64,000 bases of DNA from a bacterium (GTDB lineage: Bacteria > Verrucomicrobiota > Kiritimatiellia > CAIKKV01 > CAITUY01). Location: the NCBI GenBank assembly GCA_037128595.1, contig JBAXWB010000021.1, forward strand, positions 1-64,000, given 5' to 3'. Positions within the stretch are counted from its first letter, which is position 1. Each line of letters begins with the position of its first letter. Made by a program: the position numbers and the translations under genes. Positions 1 to 6,865 of the stretch are shown in pieces. Below the pieces are notes generated by a model. The model searched no databases. It saw only the letters and a list, made by a program, of their open reading frames with translations, and was not told the DNA's origin.

Positions 1-1
1 C

Positions 2-1825
2 GGGATGACAAATCTGCCGAGTCAGATGAACTATCTGACGAACGTGATCAGCCAGTTGACCGGCCTGACGAATATCAGCGACCAGGTGGCACAGATGACG
101 AATTCGATCAGTCAGATCTCCGGGATGACAAATCTGCCGAGTCAGATGAACTATCTGACGAACGTGATCAGCCAGCTGACCGGGCTGACGAATATCAACG
201 CCCAGGTGGCGGCGATGACCAATTCGATCGCCCAGTTGTCAGGTCTTACGAATATTCCTGATCAGGTAGGCTATTTAACGAATCTGCTGTCGCAGATGAG
301 CGGGTTGACGAATATCGAAGCGCAGATGAACGGCCTGACAAATATCAGTTCCCAGATCGGGTCTTTAACGAACTCGATGGGCCTGATCTCCGGGATGACA
401 AATCTGCCGAGCCAGATGAACTATCTGACGAATATCATCAGCCAGCTGACCGGCCTGACTAACATCAGTGACCAGGTGGCCCAGATGACGAACTCGATCA
501 GTCTGATCTCGGGGATGACGAATCTGTCGAGCCAGATGAACTATCTGACGAACATCATCAGCCAGCTGAGCGGCATGACCAACATCAGCGAACAGGTGGG
601 GCAGATGACGAACTCGATCAGTCAGATCAGCGGGATGACGAACCTGGCAAGCCAGATGAACTACCTGACGAATATCATCAGCCAGTTGAGTGGCATGACG
701 AATATCAGCGAGCAGGTGGCGCAGATGACGAACTCGATCAGTCAGATCTCCGGCATGACCAATCTGGCGGGCCAGATGAGTTACCTCACCAATGCCATGG
801 CGCAACTCGGGATGATGACCAATGCGTTTAACCAGCTTTCCGGGCTGACGAATATCGGGGAGCAGGTCGCGGGCCTTACCAATCTGAATGCCCAGATGCT
901 CTACTTGACGAATGCCGTAGGCGCCTTGGGTAGTCTGTCCAATGACATGGCCGGGGTGGTGGCGGCGATCGGTCAGCTGGGGGCGCTTACGAACATGGGG
1001 TCGCAGGTGGCGGTGCTGACCAACTCGATCGGGCAGATTGTGGCGTTGACCAATATGTCCGGCCAATTGACGGGGCTGGCGTCCGGCATGACTGAGCTGA
1101 AGGATGTGACCCTGACGATCAGCAATACCCTGGCCTCGTTTACCGGAACCATGGGGTCGTTGCAGAGTGTCAGCAATACGCTGGGGGCCGTGACGGCCAT
1201 GGATGCAAATCTGACGACGGTGTCGGTCCTGAGTTCGAATATCTATTCCATGGTCGAGGGGGCACTGGGTGCGGCGACCGATAGCGCGGGCACCGAGACG
1301 GTCTTTGGACGGATTGCGTCGATTGAGGCGGATGTCGTGAAGGTCGGCGGGTCGGCCTCGGCGGCGGCCCAGCGGGCCAGTGGCGCGCGGTCACAGGCCA
1401 ATAGCGCGGCCGGTGCGGCGCAGCGGATCAAGAACACGATCGCGACATCGAGCCAGATGGGGACGGTGATGTCGGATGTGAGTGTGATCCGGAAGGCGTT
1501 GGAAGATGCCCTGGCCAATATCAACGGCATCCCCGGCACGCTGAACACGGCGGAGATGGTGAAGACGGTGAAGAGTGCCCAGGATACCATCCGGCAGGTC
1601 TCGGAAAGCCGTGGCATCGTCCTGCCGGGGACGGGGAGCGGAGCAGCGGCCGCGGGCGCAGGGGATAAGGCGGTTACCGCTGGCTCGTTGTCCGATCCCA
1701 AGGCCGTGGAGTCCCTGATCAATCAGCTCTCCGAGACCAAGGCGATGATGCAGGCGACCCGCCAGCTCATGGACGAAGCGGTGAATAAGCCCGTGGTCGT
1801 GGATTGGCTGGAGGGGAGCAAGTAG
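2..1825 (+). CDS. TN-decapeptide repeat protein, 5' end outside window
   Basis: The frame is already open at the first base and the codon before the first visible ATG continues the repeat, so this is the C-terminal part of a longer protein. Residues 1 to about 310 are some 31 back-to-back ten-residue units without indels, of the form (L/M)TN-hydrophobic-x-x-Q-(M/V/L)-x-x, grouped in a 40-residue (120-bp) higher-order unit whose first two copies are nearly identical in DNA. The pattern then decays (residues 310-360) into an Ala/Ser/Gln-rich probably helical region (430-490) and a short tail ending DWLEGSK. Hydrophobic residues at positions 1, 4 and 8 suggest an extended fibre or coiled coil; that is inference. 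No enzyme motif is seen and I do not recognise the family. Repeat-rich downstream DNA starts right after the stop. Confidence 0.8.
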   Translation, partial: GMTNLPSQMNYLTNVISQLTGLTNISDQVAQMTNSISQISGMTNLPSQMNYLTNVISQLTGLTNINAQVAAMTNSIAQLSGLTNIPDQVGYLTNLLSQMSGLTNIEAQMNGLTNISSQIGSLTNSMGLISGMTNLPSQMNYLTNIISQLTGLTNISDQVAQMTNSISLISGMTNLSSQMNYLTNIISQLSGMTNISEQVGQMTNSISQISGMTNLASQMNYLTNIISQLSGMTNISEQVAQMTNSISQISGMTNLAGQMSYLTNAMAQLGMMTNAFNQLSGLTNIGEQVAGLTNLNAQMLYLTNAVGALGSLSNDMAGVVAAIGQLGALTNMGSQVAVLTNSIGQIVALTNMSGQLTGLASGMTELKDVTLTISNTLASFTGTMGSLQSVSNTLGAVTAMDANLTTVSVLSSNIYSMVEGALGAATDSAGTETVFGRIASIEADVVKVGGSASAAAQRASGARSQANSAAGAAQRIKNTIATSSQMGTVMSDVSVIRKALEDALANINGIPGTLNTAEMVKTVKSAQDTIRQVSESRGIVLPGTGSGAAAAGAGDKAVTAGSLSDPKAVESLINQLSETKAMMQATRQLMDEAVNKPVVVDWLEGSK

Positions 1826-2097
1826 GAGTGGGCAGGGAGCAGTGAGCAGGGAGCAGCCTCCTGCGCCAAGGCTACGGAGGCCAGGGTGGGCAGTAATCAG
1901 TGAGCGCGAAGCACAGGTGGCAGCCGGCGTCTCGGCGGCTGATGGACGATAGCTGGGCGCAAGAATCGTTCGTCGAGGACGCCCGCCTCCGGTACTACGG
2001 CGGACAAGCCGAACGCCACCTTGAGATACGCCTCTTCCGTTTCACATCTTACGTCTTGGGGGCTTGCGCTCATGCTATAAAGACTACATAATTCCTG
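1826..2097. repeat. Mixed short repeats: 7-bp tandem, CCAAGG hairpin, family B REP pair
   Basis: Begins with a GGGCAG/GAGCAG-type tandem run (about 1830-1855), followed by a CCTCC...CCAAGGCT...GGAGG hairpin (about 1857-1890) that recurs inside genes near 5200, 8690 and 11450. Positions 1912-2025 hold a family B element: GTGGCAGCCGGCG... hairpin on the left and the inverted GAACGCCACC arm on the right. No gene is supported here; the short ORF reading through it is composed only of repeat. Confidence 0.75.
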
Positions 2098-2100
2098 AGT

Positions 2101-2652
2101 ATGATAAATCTGAAAGCCATCCTTGATATTGCGTCGCATCAGATTGCCGCTGCCGGTGTGGATTGCCTCCTGATCGGTGGATTTGCTGTCAATTATCATG
2201 GCTATACCCGTAACACTCTGGATGTGGATTTCATGATTGCGGCGGAACAGCTTGATGTGGTGAAAAACATCATGAAGCAAGCAGGATTTACGAATATCGT
2301 AATTGAAGAAAATGTGGCATTCTTCAGTGCCCCTGACATGCCTGTCCGTGTGGATTTTCTACGCGTGAGCCCTGATACGATGCAGTCCCTTCTCGCCAAT
2401 GCCATTTCTGGCAACGTGCATGGCTGCACGCTCAGGATACCGGCGCTCAAAGATCTGCTGGCGATGAAAATATTTGCCTTATCCCAGGACATCCCGCGTC
2501 GCATGGGCAAGGATCTGGCTGATATCGCCTATTTGAGCGTGCTCAATAATTTGGATTTAGAATCGGATCTTCGCCCCCTATGCCGTCAGTTTGGATCCAT
2601 CAAGAGTTTCGAACTTATTCGCGAACAGGTGGAAGGATTGAAAAATACATGA
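2101..2652 (+). CDS. Nucleotidyltransferase-fold protein (MNT/AbiEii-like)
   Basis: A 183-residue protein of the nucleotidyltransferase superfamily. Near residues 24-45 it shows the GGFAVNYHGYTRNTLDVDF segment: a GG pair, then R-x-T-x-D-x-D, the metal-binding pattern of minimal nucleotidyltransferases and of AbiEii-type toxins. A third acidic position is plausible at VRVDFL (about residue 83). Starts with ATG 2101, just after repeat DNA and without a clear Shine-Dalgarno. It overlaps the next small gene by ATGA, so the two are translationally coupled. Family knowledge: such pairs often behave as toxin-antitoxin or anti-phage modules, with NMP or AMP transfer to tRNA or protein. The actual substrate cannot be read from the sequence. 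Confidence 0.8.
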   Translation: MINLKAILDIASHQIAAAGVDCLLIGGFAVNYHGYTRNTLDVDFMIAAEQLDVVKNIMKQAGFTNIVIEENVAFFSAPDMPVRVDFLRVSPDTMQSLLANAISGNVHGCTLRIPALKDLLAMKIFALSQDIPRRMGKDLADIAYLSVLNNLDLESDLRPLCRQFGSIKSFELIREQVEGLKNT

Positions 2653-2855
2653 ACCCAACTCCTTCATCGGCCGCATCAGATTTGCCGGCTCCCGTTTCAT
2701 TGCTCCCTGCCTCTCGCTTCCCGCCTCATCTCTCCATGGATCAATATGTCGATTTTGTGGAGGAGTCGCTCCGCGCGGCGAATGTGGACCAGGTCGTCAG
2801 GCAGAAGGCGCTGGAGGAGCGGATCAGAAAGCCGTTCTGTATTTCTGCCGCCTAA
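2649..2855 (+). CDS. Small partner protein of the nucleotidyltransferase
   Basis: A 68-residue product whose ATG overlaps the stop of the upstream nucleotidyltransferase (ATGA), which argues for this internal start rather than the longer upstream one. A Pro/Ser/Ala-rich N-terminus (residues 1-25) is followed by a compact charged segment: MDQYVDFVEESLRAANVD, then RQKALEERIRKPF. The tight coupling suggests a two-gene unit, with this as a regulatory or antitoxin-like partner. I do not recognise a named family, and toxin-antitoxin function is inference from context. The stop is followed at once by family B repeats. Confidence 0.6.
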   Translation: MNPTPSSAASDLPAPVSLLPASRFPPHLSMDQYVDFVEESLRAANVDQVVRQKALEERIRKPFCISAA

Positions 2856-2871
2856 ACGACCCCATCTGATT

Positions 2872-3117
2872 GGGTAGCAGCCGGCGTTACAACTCTTCGA
2901 AGTAGCGGACCTTCGCTACGTAGTAGAGTCCCCGGCGGCTGATTGATTAGGTGGCAGCCGGCGTCCTCGGCGGCTGATTGATTAGGTGGCAGCCGGCGTC
3001 CTCGGCGGCTGATTGACGACATGGGCGAAGAATCGTTCGCCGAGGACGCCCGCCTCCGAATCTACGGCGGACAAGTCGCAACCCTAACGTTCCACATCTC
3101 ACGTCTCACGTCGTAAT
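2872..3117. repeat. Family B REP cluster between nucleotidyltransferase pair and RAYT
   Basis: The gap 2856-3159 has no gene. It holds one diverged and two near-identical direct copies of the left hairpin of family B (GGTGGCAGCCGGCG..., about 2876, 2951 and 2986), then one inverted right arm (GAATCGTTCGCCGAGGACG, about 3021-3040), ending in short ACGTGAGA/TCTCACGT-type runs at about 3092-3115. From 3118 to 3159 the DNA is AT-rich and probably carries the promoter of the RAYT gene. Confidence 0.8.
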
Positions 3118-3159
3118 GATCTATTGACTAGCTATCTTTAGCCGTATATAGATCTATGT

Positions 3160-3693
3160 GTGAGCCTAATTGAAAACCCTAAAAAACAGACTCCAGTCGC
3201 ATTAAAGGGCGTGCTATCCCACAAGACGCCCGGATGGGTTCCTATTGGGGCCCTGTTCCATGTTCGAGTTCGTGTTGATCGGGATACTCCCTGTTCATTG
3301 ACCGGGCCCTCCCTGGCGCCGCTAGTCCTGGAGGCTGCCCGCCGGTATCATGATGAATGCCGCTGGGGGATGAGTTTGCTCGTGGTTATGCCTGATCACC
3401 TTCATATGATCGCCTCCTTTCCTGATGAGCCCGGGATGAGTCGCACAATTTCGGCGTGGAAGACTATCACGGCGAAACGTTGTGGAATTAAATGGCAAAG
3501 TAATTTCTTTGATCATCGATTGCGCAATGATGATGAGTTTGTGGAGAAGGCCCATTACATCCGTATGAATCCAGTCCGCGCCCACTTGTGCAAGTTCCCC
3601 GAAGATTGGCCCTGGGTTGTTTGCCCAAGTGAACCCCAGCGCGAAGCCCAGGTGCGCGAAGCACAGGTGGCAGCCGGCGTCCTCGGCGGCTGA
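3160..3693 (+). CDS. REP-associated tyrosine transposase (RAYT), copy 1
   Basis: A 177-residue Y1-type (HUH) transposase of the IS200-like REP-associated family. The HUH pair is visible as MPDHLHMI (about residues 77-84), and the catalytic-tyrosine helix as YIRMNPVRAHL (about 138-148), the usual RAYT signature. These enzymes nick single-stranded DNA at REP hairpins and are usually single-copy and domesticated. Start is GTG at 3160 without a clear ribosome site. The last 15 or so residues (EAQVREAQVAAGVLGG) and the stop codon are encoded by a family B element, so the native C-terminus has been replaced or extended by the repeat it probably acts on. It is flanked by several more family B copies on both sides. 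Confidence 0.88.
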   Translation: MSLIENPKKQTPVALKGVLSHKTPGWVPIGALFHVRVRVDRDTPCSLTGPSLAPLVLEAARRYHDECRWGMSLLVVMPDHLHMIASFPDEPGMSRTISAWKTITAKRCGIKWQSNFFDHRLRNDDEFVEKAHYIRMNPVRAHLCKFPEDWPWVVCPSEPQREAQVREAQVAAGVLGG

Positions 3694-3992
3694 TGTCTGT
3701 GAGTAGTCTCTAAAGGACAAGAATCGTTCGTCGAGGACGCCGAACGCCACCTTAGAGAAAACTGAAGCGCGAAGCACAGGTGGCAGCCGGCGTCCTCGGC
3801 GGCTGATGGCAAGGTAAGACGTGAGATGTTAGATCTGGGTGGCAGCCGGCGTCCTCGGCGGCTGATGTCTGTGAGTAGTCTCTAAAAGGACAAGAATCGT
3901 TCGCTGTTCGACAGGCTCACGGCAGGCCGAGGACCCGCCTACGCCAAGGCTACGTCGGGCAGGCGCCGAACGCTACCTTACGTTTCACAACT
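3650..3992. repeat. Family B REP cluster overlapping RAYT 3' end
   Basis: Three left hairpins (starting near 3671, 3779 and 3840) with two inverted right arms (about 3721-3760 and 3893-3988). The last copy is itself interrupted by a CGACAGGCTCACGGCAGGCC / CCAAGGCTAC insert, showing nesting of one repeat family in another. The GTGG tetranucleotide stands directly 5' of each left hairpin, as in classical REPs. Confidence 0.8.
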
Positions 3993-4406
3993 CACGTTTC
4001 GCATCTTACCTCACTTACCACCCGCTTCGCTGGAGACACCCTGCTTCGCCCGGAAATACCGTGCTTCGCAGGGCAGGCGGAGAAAAGGCGAGAGAGAGGT
4101 GGGGAGAGTTGCTGCGTTGTCAGGTTGCTCAGTTGATAAGTAAACGTCCTGCGGCCTCCCTATTATTGTCCTTAACAACATAACAACTTAACAACTGACT
4201 GCGACAGCAGCCCTGCCCTATGAGAAATTCGTGAAACGTCTTCCCGGGAGTAAACGGGGCGGTAACAGGACGTTGCGCACTCTCCATTCCTCCGTGGTAA
4301 AATCTTCATGACGTGAGCAGAACTCTTCCCTTTTCAACATATTATTTTCGCGTCTTTCGCGTGTTTCGTAGTTGAACTGCTTCTTTCAGGTTGATTAACT
4401 CAAGAA
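3993..4406. repeat. Gene-free region with short tandem and inverted repeats
   Basis: No coding sequence is supported. 4040-4080 has CTTCGC-spaced runs. 4113-4196 is a family J inverted pair: TTGTCAGGTTGCTCAGTTG on the left and AACAACTTAACAACTG on the right, also found inside genes at 7109-7195, 7712-7780 and 12211-12300. About 4286-4311 contains the CCTCCGTGGTAAAA end seen in family D, and 4349-4372 a TCGCGTCTTTCGCGTGTTTCG run. The promoter of the downstream glycosyltransferase should lie here but none stands out. Confidence 0.6.
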
Positions 4407-6155
4407 GTGAATTTTACTCACGTTCTTCATCTTGTGATATCGCTCGCCCCGGGGGGGTTGGAGCGGCTGGTGGTCGATTGGACGAATGCCCGGAATGCCC
4501 GTCACCCCGGTTCAACGCGGATCTGCTGTCTGGATGACTCAGGCGAGTTGGCGGGGCAGGTGAAGGAGGGGGCAGGGTTCAGGGTTCAGGGTTCAGCGTC
4601 GCAAATGCCGGAAGTGGTTGTGTGTGTTGGGGCCAAGCGCTCCCGCTGGCCCTTCGACCTTGCCGCCGTCCGGCGGATCCGGGGAGAGTTGTTGGGTTGT
4701 ATTGACAACCGGCGTACGCCGGTTGTCCTCCACACCCACAATCTTGCCGCCTGGCAATACGGGGTGCTGGTGAAGCTGATGAGGAAAACGTCCAGGACCA
4801 CGGTGTGGGGCGGATGTCCCCATCCGCCTTCTGCTGTCCCGAGTCGCCAGGCGGATGGGGACATCCGCCCCACACAGGACATCCGCCCCACACAGGACAT
4901 CCGCCCCACACAGGACATCCGTTCCACAGTTCATTCCTCTCCATCAACGGCTCATGAGCCACGTTTAACGCCTCCGCCCCTCCGCCTCATCTACACCCAG
5001 CATGGAGCGAATGTTCATAACTTCGGGCTGCGTGACCGTTTGCGGGCCCGGCTCCTTGCATGCTTTACCGATGAACTGGTGGCTGTCTCCGATGCCACCG
5101 CGGAGGTCATGGCGGACAGGTTATGGATTTCCCGCAAACGCATCCGGGTCGTGGTGAATGGAGTGGCGGCCAGTGGGCAGAGGGCAGCCTCCTTCGCCAA
5201 GGCTCCGGCGGCCAAGGAAGGCAGCCTCCTACGCCAAGGCTCCGGCGGCCAAGGCGGGCAGAGGGACGCATTCAGGATTAAGGCGGGAATTCCCGTGGAT
5301 GCACGGGTGGTTGGCACGGTTGGACGGCTGGCGCAGGTGAAGGGGGCCGACCGGTTGATATTGGCGTTTGCAGCGCTTAACGGCTCTCCGGTGTGGGGCG
5401 GATGTCCTCATCCGCCTGATTCTGGACTAGTCCGAGAGGCGGATGAGGACATCCGCCCCACAACAGAAGGCACAGGGGACAAAGTGTGGGGTGGATGTCC
5501 CCATCCACCTCGCTGCTTCCAGGCGGATGAGGACATCCGCCCCACACCAAAAGATGAGGGAGCGGATCATTCCGGGGCTGGCGTCTATCTCCTTCTCATT
5601 GGCGCCGGCCCGGAGCGTGACGCGCTGGAGCGGCAGGCGCAGGAACTTGGCGTGGCCGACCGGGTGATCTTTGCCGGGTTTCAGGGCGATCCGGCTCCTT
5701 ATCTGGCGGCCATGGATGTGTTTGTGCTGCCATCCCGGAGTGAAGGGTTGTCCGTTGCGCTGCTGGAGGCGATGGCCGCCGGAGTACCCGTGGCCGTGAC
5801 AGATGTGGGGGCCAATAGGGAAGTGATTGAGGATGGCAAATGCGGGGTCATCCTGCCGGTAGACGAGCGCCAATGGCCGGGAGTATTGGCGGCCATGTTG
5901 AATGATCCCGGGGGTAGTGCCATGAAAAAACAGGCGGCCCAGGAGCGCGTACGTACCCACTATTCCCTGGAGACTACGTTGGATGGCTATGAAACGCTTT
6001 ATGCCCCACAAGAGCTGGAGCAGGGTTCAGTGTGTGGGGTGGATGTCCCCATCCACCTGGCATCTGACCAGTCCGACAGGCGGATGGGGACATCCGCCCC
6101 ACAAGGGACATCCGCCCCACAAACAAACAAAAAAACAGACTATGACCTCCTTTGA
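4407..6155 (+). CDS. GT4-type glycosyltransferase carrying several in-frame palindromic repeats
   Basis: GT-B fold, GT4-family glycosyltransferase for a surface polysaccharide. The N-terminus shows the glycine-rich acceptor loop SLAPGGLERL. The C-terminal domain shows GTVGRLAQVKGADRLI (about residue 300) and the nucleotide-sugar E-x7-E motif in SRSEGLSVALLEAM (about 445). The frame is unbroken but swollen to 582 residues (typical size 370-400) by insertions: family A elements at residues about 133-174, 329-352 and 360-380, a CCAAGG-type repeat at about 255-287, and a terminal family A copy at about 542-572 beyond the natural end. Removing them restores a normal GT4 length. GTG start at 4407 after CAAGAA. 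It overlaps the next RAYT start by 14 bases. First gene of a 4.4-12.5 kb polysaccharide cluster. Confidence 0.85.
   Translation: MNFTHVLHLVISLAPGGLERLVVDWTNARNARHPGSTRICCLDDSGELAGQVKEGAGFRVQGSASQMPEVVVCVGAKRSRWPFDLAAVRRIRGELLGCIDNRRTPVVLHTHNLAAWQYGVLVKLMRKTSRTTVWGGCPHPPSAVPSRQADGDIRPTQDIRPTQDIRPTQDIRSTVHSSPSTAHEPRLTPPPLRLIYTQHGANVHNFGLRDRLRARLLACFTDELVAVSDATAEVMADRLWISRKRIRVVVNGVAASGQRAASFAKAPAAKEGSLLRQGSGGQGGQRDAFRIKAGIPVDARVVGTVGRLAQVKGADRLILAFAALNGSPVWGGCPHPPDSGLVREADEDIRPTTEGTGDKVWGGCPHPPRCFQADEDIRPTPKDEGADHSGAGVYLLLIGAGPERDALERQAQELGVADRVIFAGFQGDPAPYLAAMDVFVLPSRSEGLSVALLEAMAAGVPVAVTDVGANREVIEDGKCGVILPVDERQWPGVLAAMLNDPGGSAMKKQAAQERVRTHYSLETTLDGYETLYAPQELEQGSVCGVDVPIHLASDQSDRRMGTSAPQGTSAPQTNKKTDYDLL
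4803..4929. repeat. Family A paired hairpin plus three 18-bp units, in coding sequence
   Basis: Left hairpin GGCGGATGTCCCCATCCGCC and right inverted hairpin, followed by three tandem CAGGACATCCGCCCCACA-type units, the last degenerate. Read in frame as VWGGCPHPP...ADGDIRPT then QDIRPT repeats. Each hairpin foot carries GTGG on its own strand. Confidence 0.95.
5170..5266. repeat. Duplicated CCAAGGCT hairpin repeat inside glycosyltransferase
   Basis: Two direct copies of a GCAGCCTCC-(T/C)CGCCAAGGCTCCGG-GGCCAAGG repeat, translated FAKAPAAKEG and LRQGSGGQGG. The same repeat occurs at about 1857, 8690 and 11430, each time next to a GGGCAG tandem. Confidence 0.8.
5391..5462. repeat. Family A element, 72 bp, in coding sequence
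   Basis: Exactly 24 codons: left hairpin GGCGGATGTCCTCATCCGCC, a spacer with GACTAGTCCGA, and right hairpin GGCGGATGAGGACATCCGCC. Inserted between two glycosyltransferase segments without a frameshift. Confidence 0.95.
5484..5547. repeat. Family A element, short-spacer form, in coding sequence
   Basis: 21 codons. The left hairpin is the GGTGGATG...CATCCACC variant (both stem strands changed together); the right hairpin keeps GGCGGATG...CATCCGCC. It lies only 21 bp from the preceding copy. Confidence 0.93.
6031..6122. repeat. Family A element with one extra 18-bp unit, end of GT gene
   Basis: Left hairpin in the GGTGGATG/CATCCACC form, right hairpin GGCGGATG/CATCCGCC, then one GGGACATCCGCCCCACAA unit. 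It is read in a different frame from the internal copies (CGVDVPIHL...RRMGTSAPQ) and is still open. Confidence 0.93.
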
Positions 6156-6753
6156 TCCCAGGCCACATCGTCTTGCGCAAATTTATCAGGATTACTCGCC
6201 TCCTTTATATTTCGTGACATTCTGTACAATGAACAGGCAACCTGTATTGGCGAGTGATGGGGTGCACCAGGCACTGATTCAATATGCGGAGGAAGCCATG
6301 AGCCGGGTCTCTGTGGCCGTTGGCCGGTATGTAATCATGCCGGATCATGTGCATTTGTTTGTTCGAGGGCCGGATGGCTTTCAACTCGGCATCTGGATTC
6401 GGGGGCTGAAGCGATGCATTTCTCTTGAGATCACGCGGATGGGGGCCACCACCCCGCAACAACCGGAGTGTTTCGCGTGTGGGGTGGATGTCCCCATCCA
6501 CCTGTCTTCCGGCCAGGCCGCTAGGCGGATGAGGACATCCGCCCCACAGAGGACATCCGCCCCACAACCACCGAAGCAACAGAAGGGTAAAGGCTTGTGG
6601 CAGGAAGGCTTATTTGATCATGTTGTCAGGCATTCTGAAAGTTATCGTGAAAAATGGGAGTATGTCTGGCAGAATCCAGTAAGGGCAGGTTTGGTGAGAA
6701 ATGCGCAAGAATGGCCATATCAAGGGGAAATTGTGACTATCGACCGAGCCTGA
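6142..6753 (+). CDS. REP-associated tyrosine transposase (RAYT), copy 2, with a family A element inside
   Basis: A Y1/HUH transposase: YVIMPDHVHLFV carries the HUH pair (about residues 68-76) and YVWQNPVRAGLV the catalytic-tyrosine helix (about 174-185). ATG 6142 (MTSFDP) is preferred because the longer upstream reading frame is only repeat sequence translated in another frame. Between the HUH half and the tyrosine half (residues about 112-142) sits an in-frame family A element reading CGVDVPIHL...RRMRTSAPQ, so a protein that may mobilise the element also carries it. It is the only RAYT inside the family A cluster and hence the likely cognate enzyme. Whether the enzyme is still active with this insertion cannot be told. 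The frame is intact. Confidence 0.88.
   Translation: MTSFDPRPHRLAQIYQDYSPPLYFVTFCTMNRQPVLASDGVHQALIQYAEEAMSRVSVAVGRYVIMPDHVHLFVRGPDGFQLGIWIRGLKRCISLEITRMGATTPQQPECFACGVDVPIHLSSGQAARRMRTSAPQRTSAPQPPKQQKGKGLWQEGLFDHVVRHSESYREKWEYVWQNPVRAGLVRNAQEWPYQGEIVTIDRA
6477..6567. repeat. Family A element inside RAYT gene
   Basis: Left hairpin GGTGGATGTCCCCATCCACC, right hairpin GGCGGATGAGGACATCCGCC and one additional 18-bp unit, read in frame in the transposase gene. Confidence 0.95.
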
Positions 6754-6775
6754 TTGAGACGGAGCAGAGTCTTTC

Positions 6776-6850
6776 GTGTGTGGGGTGGATGTCCCCATCC
6801 ACCTTGCTCCAGCCAATCAGGAGAGGCGGATGGGGACATCCGCCCCACAA
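6776..6850. repeat. Family A element between RAYT and next glycosyltransferase
   Basis: The only copy lying wholly between genes. Left GGTGGATG/CATCCACC, right GGCGGATG/CATCCGCC, no additional tandem unit. The downstream start codon at 6866 follows 15 bases later. Confidence 0.93.
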
Positions 6851-6865
6851 CAACTTATAATCATC

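Noticed and set aside
365-1066. Long His/Arg-rich reverse-strand ORF over the TN repeat
   Set aside because: A mirror of the 120-bp coding repeat; the forward frame has regular protein periodicity and extends beyond the window.
4861-4929. Regular 18-bp units considered as a CRISPR array
   Set aside because: Units are contiguous without unique spacers and are half-hairpins of family A; no cas genes are near.
5983-6141. Upstream extension of RAYT copy 2
   Set aside because: The 53 extra codons translate only repeat DNA and the end of the glycosyltransferase in another frame; homologous RAYTs begin near MTSFDPRPHRL.
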